Part shown: positions 10,396-19,700 of the stretch, one piece after another
Numbering within the stretch: position 1 is the stretch's first letter
Layout of the letters: the number at the start of each line of letters is the position of its first letter
Assembly (NCBI GenBank): GCA_039621445.1
Contig: CP154956.1
Span: 71,856,914 to 71,920,913 of the forward strand
DNA from: Euglena gracilis
Taxonomy: Eukaryota > Euglenida > Euglenophyceae > Euglenales
Length of the DNA: 64,000 bases
Reading direction: 5' to 3'
Notes under the pieces: model-generated
What the model saw: only the letters and a program-made list of their open reading frames with translations
Told to the model about the DNA's origin: nothing
Databases searched by the model: none
Translations under genes and position numbers: made by a program

Positions 10396-11369
10396 ACAAT
10401 GGCCTCACAATGTCTTTGTGCTTCGCCCTCGGTGTCTCTTCCTTCCTGGTCGGCTTTCCTTGAGGGAGTGCTAGAAAAAGGCACTAAGCAGGGACTCCCA
10501 ACCAAGCGAAAAAAAACAATTCAAACACCACCGCCGGCGAATAAGGAATGGTCTCACAAGGGCAAAGTGCGGAGCCCCAGGTGTCTGGCCCGTTCGCCCG
10601 CGGCGTTTTTTAATGTCTTGTCGGAGCGTTGGGCTTGGGGCCCACGTTTGGTCCCTGAAAGGCTGAGTCATAGTTTTTCTTCGAAAGCCGGAAGGCAGGA
10701 TGTTCAGCAACGGAGAAAAAAGGAGAGTCAGCTCGGAAGCCAAAGCAAAACCATGGGAAGCAAGGGGGGCGTCAAGTAAAAAAAAAAATTTCAGTTTCAA
10801 GTTTTGAGCTCACTTAAACGAAAAATGAGTCGGACAAGGACTTTTGAAGTCGAAGGAAAAAACTAGTTTGGCGAAAGGAGCATGGCCTTGGCCGCCCCTC
10901 ATCCACCTTTCAGAGAGGGAAAAAACTTCGCCTTCCAAAAACCCCCCACTGAGGGTCATGTCTCCAATGTCGGGGTCGCCCCGATGGCCAACTTCCGCGA
11001 GGCGCAAAGCGGGCAAGACCATTCGGGCTCCGCACTGCGAGATGGTGAGGTCCTGCTTTCCTTGCCGGCTGTTCTGTTCTGGTGTGTTTGTGCGTGCGCG
11101 GGGGGTGCTTCTTACTGCTTTTTGTTGCCGGAGTTGGCTGATTCCTATTTCTGCCCTTCGACCTCAAGGAGAAAGAATTTTACTTCTACGAGTGCAAGTG
11201 TAATTATTTTACGAGGAGTACTACCTTCCCGAGGACCATTCCTTTTACCAACTGGTGGACCGAACTTTCTTCGGAACTTCAACTTCCTGAAGGAAGAACT
11301 CAACTCCTCGAGTTCAACTGGAACAAGAATATTGCAATTGCCACAACAGATATCAACAACTGGACTTCC
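10395..11369 (+). repeat. Left terminal repeat region of the DIRS-like element
   Basis: Contains the direct repeat partner (10411-10470), a CCGCCGGCGAA box (about 10529) also found at 15549, and at 11018-11143 a segment inverted with respect to the right side. No convincing protein frame. In DIRS elements, terminal inverted repeats and an internal complementary region template the circular cDNA, and this region should hold the promoter. Confidence 0.65.
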
Positions 11370-12173
11370 ATGAAGAATGAATTTCAAAGAAACTCTGAAT
11401 TGCAAGAAGAACTTCAAAGAACTTCCAAGAAGTCAGATGAAGCTGGGGAAGGTGGAGACACAGCAGCAGCAGCAGAAGCTGGAGGGGCGGCAGCAACTCG
11501 TCCGTCCGTGGCCATCGCAACCCCCCCACCCCCCAACGCTTCAGAGATTTCAAAATCCCCCTCTCAACATGAGAATGGCCATGGACCATGGACAACTGTG
11601 GTCAGGAAGACAAGAAGACAGAAGGGGAATACCATCACAGGTCCAACAGACTCCCCCCCCTTTTCTATGTCCACCCCCTTCCAGGGGACAAGACAAGGGC
11701 TATGGCAGCCTTCCAACAATTATCAGAAATCCAAAGGATTCAAATCATCATGGCTATGGCAGCCATCATCCAAAAGGACCTGGGGTCCAGATTCAAGGCT
11801 ATGGAAGCCATTATTCAAGAGGGCAGTGGGCCCAGGGGCAAGGCTATGGCAGCCAGTACCCCAGCCTGGAAAGATCCCATTGGGGAAAGGTATGTCCAAC
11901 TTTCCCCCCAGCAATTTCAAAAACAAACCCCCCAGGAGCAGCAAGCCACTGCCAAAATCAGGCCATGGTGGCCTATATGGGGAATCCAGAAGGACAGAGA
12001 AGAGAAAGTCCTGGAGAAAAGGCCAATGGAGGCCAAGCAGAACTGAGTGCCACTGGAGGCCAAAGGGCCCTGAAGGCAAATGGTGGCCAATACCATCAAG
12101 GCCAACCACACCACATCATCCCTTGGGGGGGAGGCCCAAGTTTGGCTCAAGCAGGCCCCCCCACAGAAGATAA
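11370..12173 (+). CDS. Candidate Gag-like ORF of the DIRS element (frame with WTTVVRK)
   Basis: A 267-codon frame starts MKNEFQRNSELQEELQRTS, has an Ala/Gly/Pro-rich stretch, then HGPWTTVVRKTRRQ, and ends in a basic, Trp- and Pro-rich tail (RLWQP-type repeats). Basic low-complexity proteins upstream of RT are usual for DIRS Gag-like products. Two other frames are also open over the same DNA, so which is translated is unsettled. The W-x-x-V basic motif and the early ATG favour this frame. Confidence 0.5.
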   Translation: MKNEFQRNSELQEELQRTSKKSDEAGEGGDTAAAAEAGGAAATRPSVAIATPPPPNASEISKSPSQHENGHGPWTTVVRKTRRQKGNTITGPTDSPPFSMSTPFQGTRQGLWQPSNNYQKSKGFKSSWLWQPSSKRTWGPDSRLWKPLFKRAVGPGARLWQPVPQPGKIPLGKGMSNFPPSNFKNKPPRSSKPLPKSGHGGLYGESRRTEKRKSWRKGQWRPSRTECHWRPKGPEGKWWPIPSRPTTPHHPLGGRPKFGSSRPPHRR

Positions 12174-13518
12174 TCAGCCCAGCATTATATGTACCCCCCC
12201 ACCACAGACACAGACCTTCCCCCATCATTCCAAAACAGGGGGAAAGCCTGTCTTTGAGAAGCCCTATGGCAGGGCCAGCTACAGCCCCAGTGATGGGGCA
12301 GCCAGGGGGAAGGACCCCAGTGATGGGGCCTGTGGAATCCCCGGACACATTACACCCAGGGGTACCACCTTACAAGGCCCTGCAGGCCAGCATCCCCCAT
12401 TGGGTCAAGGCAGGAGCCAGCAGAGAGGTATTAAACCTGATAAGGGGAGGGGTTATGGCAGATCTTCCCCTCCCCCCTCAAATGTCCAAAAAAGTTCCCT
12501 TCAAAACCCACCAAGAAATAATGACTGCCCAGAAGATTCTGAGAGAATACGAATGTGCAGGGGCCACCAGGCAAACTCCCCCAGAGGAGGCAAACCATTT
12601 TGTCCCTTACTTCATCATTTCCAAAAAAGAGGGGGAAAAGACAAAGAAGAGACTGATTTCAGATTGTCGACAGTTAAATCTCCATTTCACCCCCCAGAAG
12701 TTCAGACTGGAGCACATGGGAAACATCTTCCCATATTTAAGAAAAGGTTGGTTCTGTGGAAAAATCGACCTGAAAGATGCTTATTTCCATCTACAGCTGC
12801 ACAGCAGCTTAGAAAAGTATGTTGGCATGCAGGTGGGGGGAGAAACCTGGCAGTTTCAAGCTGCATGTTTTGGCATCAGCAGCCTGCCACAAAAATTTCT
12901 GACTCTCATGAGAGTCTGGGAAAGAAAATGGAGAAAGGAGGGCAAGGTAGTTTTCATCTACCTAGACGACATTTTGCTGTTAGCCCCCAGCAAAAAGACA
13001 GCAGCCCAGCATTTGGCAGAACTAACACAGGACCTTTTACTGGCAGGTTTCAGATTAAACCTCCCCAAATCCTGTCTGGAACCCACACAGGAGATAAAGC
13101 ATTTGGGTCAGTGGGTCAATTTGAAAAAAGGCCAGCTGGAAATTCCACAGGAGAAACTAAAATCCTTAAGAAAGGAACTAGGCAAAGTGCTCACAGCACA
13201 AAAAATGAGCTGCAGGAAACTCAGTTCTATTGTGGGGCAAGTCAGAAGCTATTTAGTCTCAATGCCATTTCTCAGAATTCTGACAGATCAACTTTGCAAA
13301 ATGGTGGATTTGCACACAAAGTGGGGTTGGGACCACACCTTGACCATTCCCCAGGGGGTCAAGGATCAAATTGTGGAGTTAAAAGCGTTTTTGCAGCCAG
13401 GTGTGGGCAGAGCTTTTCAATCCCAGGCCTCTCAAGAACTGTTCTCAGACAGCAGCACCTGGCAGTGGGGGGGTCTGGACAAAAACTCTGGTCAAAGCGT
13501 CCAGGATTTCTGGAGTGA
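11377..13518 (+). CDS. 713-codon open frame overlapping Gag-like and RT coding DNA
   Basis: This frame starts seven bases after the previous one and stays open for 2.1 kb, overlapping the first 1.4 kb of the RT ORF in another register. Its first third contains GYGSHH, GYGSHY and GYGSQY repeats like a prion-type RNA-binding domain. The part over RT has no recognised motif and is probably open by composition (the RT sense strand is A/C-rich and poor in TA and TG stops in this register). It could encode an alternative Gag, but the tail is doubtful. Confidence 0.3.
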   Translation: MNFKETLNCKKNFKELPRSQMKLGKVETQQQQQKLEGRQQLVRPWPSQPPHPPTLQRFQNPPLNMRMAMDHGQLWSGRQEDRRGIPSQVQQTPPPFLCPPPSRGQDKGYGSLPTIIRNPKDSNHHGYGSHHPKGPGVQIQGYGSHYSRGQWAQGQGYGSQYPSLERSHWGKVCPTFPPAISKTNPPGAASHCQNQAMVAYMGNPEGQRRESPGEKANGGQAELSATGGQRALKANGGQYHQGQPHHIIPWGGGPSLAQAGPPTEDNQPSIICTPPPQTQTFPHHSKTGGKPVFEKPYGRASYSPSDGAARGKDPSDGACGIPGHITPRGTTLQGPAGQHPPLGQGRSQQRGIKPDKGRGYGRSSPPPSNVQKSSLQNPPRNNDCPEDSERIRMCRGHQANSPRGGKPFCPLLHHFQKRGGKDKEETDFRLSTVKSPFHPPEVQTGAHGKHLPIFKKRLVLWKNRPERCLFPSTAAQQLRKVCWHAGGGRNLAVSSCMFWHQQPATKISDSHESLGKKMEKGGQGSFHLPRRHFAVSPQQKDSSPAFGRTNTGPFTGRFQIKPPQILSGTHTGDKAFGSVGQFEKRPAGNSTGETKILKKGTRQSAHSTKNELQETQFYCGASQKLFSLNAISQNSDRSTLQNGGFAHKVGLGPHLDHSPGGQGSNCGVKSVFAARCGQSFSIPGLSRTVLRQQHLAVGGSGQKLWSKRPGFLE

Positions 13519-14281
13519 CCTGCATGTCCTTCACATCAATCAAAAAGAATTGATGTCTGCGGTGGAAACTGTAAAGGCTTTGGCAAAACCAAAACAAACC
13601 ATTGTTCTTCATGTGGACAGCCAGGTGGCAGTAAGTTATTTAACAAAATGGGGAGGCAAAAAGCCATACCTAAATTCCATCCTAAAACCCCTTCTATACC
13701 ATTGCCAAGAAAAGCAAATCAACTTGCAGGTGGTTTGGGTTCCAACAAAAGAACAATTGGCAGACTCCCTGACCAGGGAGCAAAAAGATCCAGGGGATTA
13801 TACCCTGAACATGAACATTTTTCACCAGATCCTGAAGTTTTTCAAAAACCACATCACCCCAGAGGTGGACATGTTTTGCACACCCAGCAACAAAAAATTC
13901 CCCAAGTTCATTTGTCGATACCCCCACCAAGGGGCTTTGTTGGTGGATGCTCTGAAGGCAGATTTAAGGGGTCTCCCCCCAGTTTATGCCAACCCTCCCT
14001 GGAGCATCATCACCCAGTGGGTTCAGAGATTAATGTTAAACCCAGACCTAATTTGTCTGTTGATTGTACCCCACTGGGCTTCGACATCATGGTGGCGCCA
14101 ATTAATGTCAATCAGGCAGCCAGGCAGCAAGGTTTTGCTAGTACCCCCCCAGTGGGGTCTGTTCACCAACTGCTGGGGGGATGAGATGCCCCCCCCAAGG
14201 TGGAATTTGGCCTGCTTGATTGTGTCAGGCAAATATTACAATCCCAGAAAGCTTCGATGTCCAGTATCGACACTTACATAA
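12080..14281 (+). CDS. DIRS reverse transcriptase - RNase H - DNA adenine methyltransferase
   Basis: 733 codons. RT motifs run from about residue 185 (LISDCRQLNLHF, WFCGKIDLKDAYFHLQLH), with the catalytic box FIYLDDILLLAPS at about residue 292; YLDD is intact. RNase H follows with FSDSSTWQWGGL (about 455) and HVDSQVAVSYLTKW (about 510), then WVPTKEQLADSLTR. The C-terminal third has DMFCTPSNKKFP and VYANPPWSIITQW (about 635), the NPPW box of the N6-adenine methyltransferase-like domain of DIRS elements. The start is uncertain; the 5' part is Pro-rich and overlaps the Gag-like frames. The 3' end overlaps the recombinase ORF by 82 nt. Confidence 0.9.
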   Translation: MVANTIKANHTTSSLGGEAQVWLKQAPPQKIISPALYVPPHHRHRPSPIIPKQGESLSLRSPMAGPATAPVMGQPGGRTPVMGPVESPDTLHPGVPPYKALQASIPHWVKAGASREVLNLIRGGVMADLPLPPQMSKKVPFKTHQEIMTAQKILREYECAGATRQTPPEEANHFVPYFIISKKEGEKTKKRLISDCRQLNLHFTPQKFRLEHMGNIFPYLRKGWFCGKIDLKDAYFHLQLHSSLEKYVGMQVGGETWQFQAACFGISSLPQKFLTLMRVWERKWRKEGKVVFIYLDDILLLAPSKKTAAQHLAELTQDLLLAGFRLNLPKSCLEPTQEIKHLGQWVNLKKGQLEIPQEKLKSLRKELGKVLTAQKMSCRKLSSIVGQVRSYLVSMPFLRILTDQLCKMVDLHTKWGWDHTLTIPQGVKDQIVELKAFLQPGVGRAFQSQASQELFSDSSTWQWGGLDKNSGQSVQDFWSDLHVLHINQKELMSAVETVKALAKPKQTIVLHVDSQVAVSYLTKWGGKKPYLNSILKPLLYHCQEKQINLQVVWVPTKEQLADSLTREQKDPGDYTLNMNIFHQILKFFKNHITPEVDMFCTPSNKKFPKFICRYPHQGALLVDALKADLRGLPPVYANPPWSIITQWVQRLMLNPDLICLLIVPHWASTSWWRQLMSIRQPGSKVLLVPPQWGLFTNCWGDEMPPPRWNLACLIVSGKYYNPRKLRCPVSTLT

Positions 14282-15420
14282 AAAATCTGGGAAATGTTAA
14301 AAGATATGACTCAGCCTTCAGGACTTTGATGGGCCAATTGCTGCACAAAGGGGTGCCCCTGCAGGACTGCACAGTCCACAAGATGGCCGAGGCCATCCTT
14401 GATCTGGCTGCCCACAGCCTCAACACTGCACGAAATGCATATGCAGCAGTTTTATTACTCCCAGGGTTTGGGTCATTGAGGTTTTCCCCTCTGTTGTCTC
14501 CATTGAAAAGGAAATGGAATTCCAATGTCTGCAAGTATGCCCATTTTTGGGACCCCACTGATTTCTTAGAAAACATCATCAGGAAATCCAAACCCCTCTC
14601 AGACCTATCTGTGAAAGAGCTCAGAAACAGACTCATCATCTGTTGGAGGCTGTTGGCCCTCCATAGGGGGGTTGATTTAGCTAGGACACAGCGGAAAATC
14701 AGTTTCGTGGGAGAAAAAATTTTCATTTTATTGCAAAGGGAAGGGTGGCAATTCCCAAGATGGGAGGAGATTTTGAATTTGCCACACACCCCCCTCATCA
14801 GCCCCTGGCATTTATTGAAAGAGTATGTGGAAAGGACAGCCCACATGGTTGGGAACAAAAATAATTTGTTATGGTCTTTGGATGGTAAAAGACCTTTGAC
14901 ATCAGAAAGGGTGAATTCCCTTACCAGAGAAATTCTGCAAGAGGGGGGGGTGGACACCACCCACTGGAAACCCCACAGCACCAGAGGGGCTGGGGTTTTA
15001 TGGTGGAAAAATGCTGGTTTGCAAGTGGAAGAAGCCCAGCAGCTGGGTCAGTGGAAAAATTTTGGGGCCTTCCAAGCCCATTATTTGCGACTTGGGGTCG
15101 TATCAAAAATTCAAAATATTATGGCCCAAAGGGGGGTGCACAGTACCTCACCATCCCGCAGTGCGGAGCCCGAATGGTCTCGGACTCCCACGACAGAGGA
15201 AGGGGGAGGAAGGGACCAAGAGGGCGAAGCACAAGAAGATGGTGAGCCCAACCCTCCCACCCAAAAAATCAGCAGAACAAGACAGACATCCCAGCCAGAA
15301 AGGGGGCCCCCAACCAAGCAGCCATGGGAGAGGGGGGGGGCGGGGCCACGACGGTTCAGCTTCGCCAAGGTGTCGGAGGAGGCCTCATCATCGCCAACTC
15401 CGGCAGCAAAGGCGCAGTAA
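14200..15420 (+). CDS. DIRS tyrosine recombinase
   Basis: 406 codons. It has an N-terminal helical SAM-like domain (SIDTYIKNLGNVKRYDSAF), then the catalytic domain. Candidate catalytic residues are Arg in LLALHRGVDLART (about residue 151), the box HSTRGAGVLWW (HxxR, about 259) and the nucleophile Tyr in FQAHYLRLG (about 294). This enzyme replaces integrase and inserts the circular DNA by site-specific recombination without target duplication. The tail after residue 310 is charged and Pro-rich and encodes part of the terminal inverted repeat, so it may not be functional protein. All core residues look intact. Confidence 0.88.
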   Translation: MEFGLLDCVRQILQSQKASMSSIDTYIKNLGNVKRYDSAFRTLMGQLLHKGVPLQDCTVHKMAEAILDLAAHSLNTARNAYAAVLLLPGFGSLRFSPLLSPLKRKWNSNVCKYAHFWDPTDFLENIIRKSKPLSDLSVKELRNRLIICWRLLALHRGVDLARTQRKISFVGEKIFILLQREGWQFPRWEEILNLPHTPLISPWHLLKEYVERTAHMVGNKNNLLWSLDGKRPLTSERVNSLTREILQEGGVDTTHWKPHSTRGAGVLWWKNAGLQVEEAQQLGQWKNFGAFQAHYLRLGVVSKIQNIMAQRGVHSTSPSRSAEPEWSRTPTTEEGGGRDQEGEAQEDGEPNPPTQKISRTRQTSQPERGPPTKQPWERGGAGPRRFSFAKVSEEASSSPTPAAKAQ

Positions 15421-15690
15421 GAAGCACCCCCCGCGCACGCACAAACACACCAGAGCAGAACAGCCGGCAAGGAAAGCAGGACCTCACCATCTTCGTGTGC
15501 TTCGCCCTCTTGGTCCCTTCCCCCCCCTTCCTCTGTCGTGGGAGTCCGACAAAACCGCCGGCGAACAAAAGCATGGGCTCACAAAGGTCTTTGTGCTTCG
15601 CCCGCGGTGTCCCTTCCTCCCTGGTCGGTTTTCCTCGACGGAGTGCGAAATCGAGCGACACCGCCCTCGCCCCTTCTCCCTGACCAGTTT
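15138..15690 (+). repeat. Right terminal / internal complementary region of the DIRS-like element
   Basis: 15175-15240 and 15485-15545 are inverted copies sharing TGCTTCGCCCTCTTGGTCCC on one strand. 15391-15485 is an inverted copy of 11054-11143. 15588-15640 is a direct copy of 10411-10470. Together they form the mixed direct and inverted repeat arrangement used by DIRS-type elements to circularise cDNA. Confidence 0.7.
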
Positions 15691-16465
15691 TTATTTGAGC
15701 GCGTGCGGGAGGACTTTTGGGACTTGATTGAGATTCAAAATTCGTCGAACCACCCACCTTTCCCGGTACGTCGGACTTCTTTTCGAACGAAAATTTGGGA
15801 TAATGAATGCGGGGCTCTTGGTTTGCGCTGCCCAAAATGCATTTCCATCAACAATCGCTGACAAATATTTCATCCATGCTCTCTTTGTTTGCCAAGAAAA
15901 CCCCCCAAAATACTGTTCAGATCTGGACTTGTGGAGAGATTGTCAGAAGCCAAGTTGTTCCATAAGATCCTTGTAGGCGTTCTCAGACTCCTGCGTGGTT
16001 CGAGACTGCTTCAGATCTACAAAGACACGTGAAGGAGAACCAAGACTTTCCCCAATTCAATCACCTCCTTCCTGAAACAAGTATTTTGCCCCTGATCCAT
16101 CTAATCCATCACGCAGGTGCTTCCAACATCAATTCCCACTTCTGAATTATTTCTGCCGCATCATTCTGCACAATGCCTTGAAGTGAACCTGCAAATCCTG
16201 AAGCAAAAAAAAATTCAGGGGAGAAAAAATAACTTGCAATTCCAAAATGCTCAAGAATGAATGTAATAAACCCCAAATATTTGTTTGTTGTGATGAAGTG
16301 TTTTGGTGATAATTTCTTGACTGTGCGGGAGCATGAGCAACTCTGCAATTATGCAATTATGGGTACTAATAGAGGTCCAAAATGATTCACACTTTGGCGC
16401 AATTTCACAAGCAGTTGCGCCACACGCAAACCTTGGCCTGACCCGCTTCCGAACGCCTATCATAC
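15691..16465. other. No gene seen between the DIRS element and the KH-domain gene
   Basis: Mixed-composition DNA with short ORFs only. It could hold 3' untranslated sequence or a distant last exon of the minus-strand KH gene, whose final donor candidate is at 16464-16465, but no convincing coding signal was found. Confidence 0.4.
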
Positions 16466-16769
16466 CAGCGGCAGGAAAAGCACCAGGAGGCCGGGGCGCA
16501 CCGATGTCGTCGGGGAGGGGGGCCAGGTACGCCCCCGGGCCGGGCCGGCCGGGCGGCTGCGTCGCCGACCCCTCTCCGGCCTCCGAGAAGGGGCGGCGCT
16601 TGCCCTTCCTCTTCGGGGGCGGCGGCGCCATCGAGGGCGGACTCGGGCCTGGCCGGGCAAAGGATGCCCCCAGTGGGACCCCCCATGGGCCCTGTGGGAC
16701 CCCCGGCCCGGCCCTGGTGGCCGGCGGCCCCCACCGGATGGACGCAGCGGCCGGCAAACAAGCCCTGAA
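16466..16769 (-). CDS. KH gene exon 10 (Pro-rich tail with basic cluster)
   Basis: Acceptor AACACAG|TTC, phase 0. The chosen frame carries PPSMAPPPPKRKGKRRPFSE, a bipartite-like basic nuclear localisation signal next to FSE, as in the tail of KHDC4 proteins. Other frames are also open because of high GC. A donor candidate GCTG|GTATGA at the end suggests at least one more exon; otherwise the frame stops at 16251. Confidence 0.55.
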
Positions 16770-19700
16770 CTGTGTTGGGAGGGTCAGGCCAGACCAACCC
16801 TTCCCCCCGCCACATATCCGCCGAAGTACTATGCAAACCAGTGAGGGTTGTGGGTGGCGGTGCCTTCGGAGCAGGGAAACAAGAGCGAACCCCCCCCATG
16901 ACCAACGACCGGCAATATCTGTCCTCCGACCCGGGGGGGGGGGTCAGTCGTCAGCTGGGCGCTACCCAGGACACCCATCATTTTTTAATGCGCCGTGAAA
17001 AACCTTCAAAGCCCTCAAAATGCCTTATAATCAGGCTATCGCTTTAAAGATAGGGAGCCACTGGCAAGCCAATTTGTTAAACACTGGAAAATGGAAAAAA
17101 TGGACCAGCTAGAGCCCTCTCCCCCCCGGGGGGGGGGGGGGTCCCAAGAAAACTCCTCCCCCCCTGGGAGGGGGGGGGGTTCTGCTAGAAGGGCTGGCTG
17201 GTGGAAAGTTTTTTGACTGAACGACGCGAAGGCTTTTGGACCCCAAAAACTGCCAAAAAAGCCCAATTTTGGCCATTTTGGGTTTTTTCTTGGAACAAAA
17301 TCAACCAAAAATGCATAAAGAACCTCATGTCCACCTCGGGGCAGCGCCGGTCTGCTAGGATTTCCACTAGCCAAATTTAGACTGGCTGCAGTCCAGCCCC
17401 CCACTTTGGGGGGGGGGGGGTGCTGCGAACCCTGAAGCTCATTAATAGACTGCTTATAATTGTCTTGAACTGAAATTCCGGGCCTGTGAGAACAGGTCTG
17501 TGAGGCACACCACGTGGAGGGGCGGCACCGGGCTGACGGTCGACGGGGTTCTGTTTGGGGAACGGGTGTCGGAGGCAAACACTAAAGAGGTGACCTCTTT
17601 CCAACTCGACCAGAAAATCTGTCAGATCTCCAGGAAGTTTTTCGTTCCTTTATTCCCCTGTGCAGTTCTACCCTTTCCACACGCCCACACCACCATAGAA
17701 CTATAGAATATGAAAATGAATATAGTACCATGTTGGATAATATTTGAATCCTGCTTTGCTTCGGTCACAGTTGTTTTCAATGCTCAAAATATTTTTGGGC
17801 AACTGCCCAGACTTTTTTTTTGAAAAGTTTTTTTTTGGAGTTTGGAAGAATTTTGTTAAACAACAGCTATTGGGCACTTTTGTGAGATTTTTGTAATTAT
17901 GGGTCGAACAAAAATGTAAATTTTTAACATTGAAAAAACAACAAAAATTTCAGGGTCGAAATCGTTACAGCGATTAATTCATTCCAAACTGGTTCGCAAC
18001 TTTAAAACAGATATGAGACGAAATGTTTCTGGCTTTGCTGTTGTTTTGGAGAATGTGTTTCTCTTTTGAAATTGCGAGCATTGGACGTTATTTTGAAACG
18101 AGGCAACAATTTTTTTGTTAACCGATTTAGATTGGTCCAAATTTAAACAAGCCCTTGATGGCTTGGATAGCGGAGGCAGGGTTTGATACAGTGGGGTGTC
18201 GGACACCCTGGCTGCCATGCCTGGTCCATGGGGGGACATCCTCCTCCTGCATGGTGGCGGTCCAGGTGACAAATTTTTGACCTGGCGCAAAGCGCCGGGG
18301 CAAAGAATTTTGTCCCCAAAATTCCATTTTGGGAACTTTTGGGCAAAAATTTGTCAAAAATGCCGAAAAATTTCGGCGCAATGCGGCGGAAAGAAACTTT
18401 TGACCTTTTGGGGGGTCTTGAGTAAACCCCCCATTTAAGTGCACAAGGTGCGAACATAATTGGACCAGAGCTTCGGACCCTCAGGAGTGCCACACTCACT
18501 TTGGGCACTGCCCCGAAAGTGGTTAAGTGTAAAATGGCTTTTGGGGGGGTGCGCATTTTTCACTTTCTGGCCCTTGGGGTGTGACACTTGTTTGGGCGCT
18601 GCGCACCATTTGGCACTGCACACACCGGGGGGAGGGGAGGGGTTTAACCCCCCCCCCACACACGTCGGTCCAGACGACACTATTGTTTACCAATCACAGG
18701 GGGGGGGGGTCACTTTCCACTTCAAAAAAACCAATCAGTCAATTTCAAAAACCAGTCACCCAGTTCCTGCCCTCCGGGGGGGGGGGGATTGGTCCTTCTG
18801 TCCACTCCGTCGTGTGTGTTGTGTTGTGCTGTGTTGTGCTGTGTTGTGCTGTGCTGTGTTGTGTTGTGTTGTGTTGTGTTGCGTTGTGTTATGTTGCGTT
18901 GTGTTGTGTTGTGTTGTGTTGCGTTGTGTGTGTGGATGCGTGCATGTGTGTGTGGTGTGTGTGTGTGTGTGTGTCTGTGTGCGCGCGCGCGTGTGTGTGT
19001 GTGCGCGCGCGCGTGTGTGCGTGCGTGCAGGTGTGTGTGGCTGCTCAGCCGTTTTGACAAGAACAGGGGAAAGACTGTCGCTATTCATCCGCACCCTCAG
19101 ATTCACATGAGCGGGAAAGACAGAACGAAAAAAGGACACACCTGGTCGTGGATCCCTGTTGGCACACCCGATGGCATCGGGGTTGGTGTCGGCAAAGGCC
19201 CGCAGGCTGTGGCGAAGTGAAGGGAAGGGGAAAGGTTTTGGCCAGCCCCCCCCCCACCCCGGGCCGACACTGTGGCGGGGAGGGAAATGGCCCCCTACAA
19301 GGTGGGCCAGCGTACCGTTCCAGGGCACTTGACTGCCGCTGGGTGCGCTGGGATCGGCGGTGGCAGCGACAAGGCGACCACTCTGCCTGGGGAAACCGGG
19401 CCAGGAGGTGTGTATCAAAAAAAAAAACAGGGCTGAGAGAGAAAAGAAGCTCTGGAATCCCCAAAGAGCCACCAGATTGCATTTTCTCCGAGCGGAAAAT
19501 GAGAAGAATGGGGTTTGGAGAGGGCACAGAACAGGGCCACTGGAGAGCTAACAAATGCTATGTGAGCCAGCCGACGGGTGGTGACGATTAACAATAAACC
19601 ATTGCTTCCAGAAAGCTGGCCACTGCTGGCCCCCATCGAACGTCTACAACAGGGATGCCTGACAAGCAGTATTGGCCACAGTACCGCTTTCAAGGTACCC

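Larger units (their letters stand above)
10395..15690 (+). mobile_element. DIRS-like tyrosine-recombinase retrotransposon
   Basis: Domains in order on the plus strand are a low-complexity Gag-like region, RT, RNase H, a DNA adenine methyltransferase-like domain (ANPPW), and a tyrosine recombinase. No integrase, protease or LTR is present. This set is diagnostic of DIRS elements. The left flank (10411-10470) and right flank (15588-15640) share a direct repeat beginning with CTTTGTGCTTCGCCC. Segment 11018-11143 is repeated inverted at 15143-15182 and 15391-15485. ORFs are long and largely intact. Exact ends were not resolved. Confidence 0.9.

Noticed and set aside
16405-16905. Alternative 166-codon minus frame over the KH gene tail
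   Set aside because: Gly/Arg-rich without motifs; the frame with PPPPKRKGKRRPFSE fits both phase and family better.
18581-19110. Open frames with Cys/Val runs over the GTGTT array
   Set aside because: They are translations of a microsatellite, and both strands and all frames are open.
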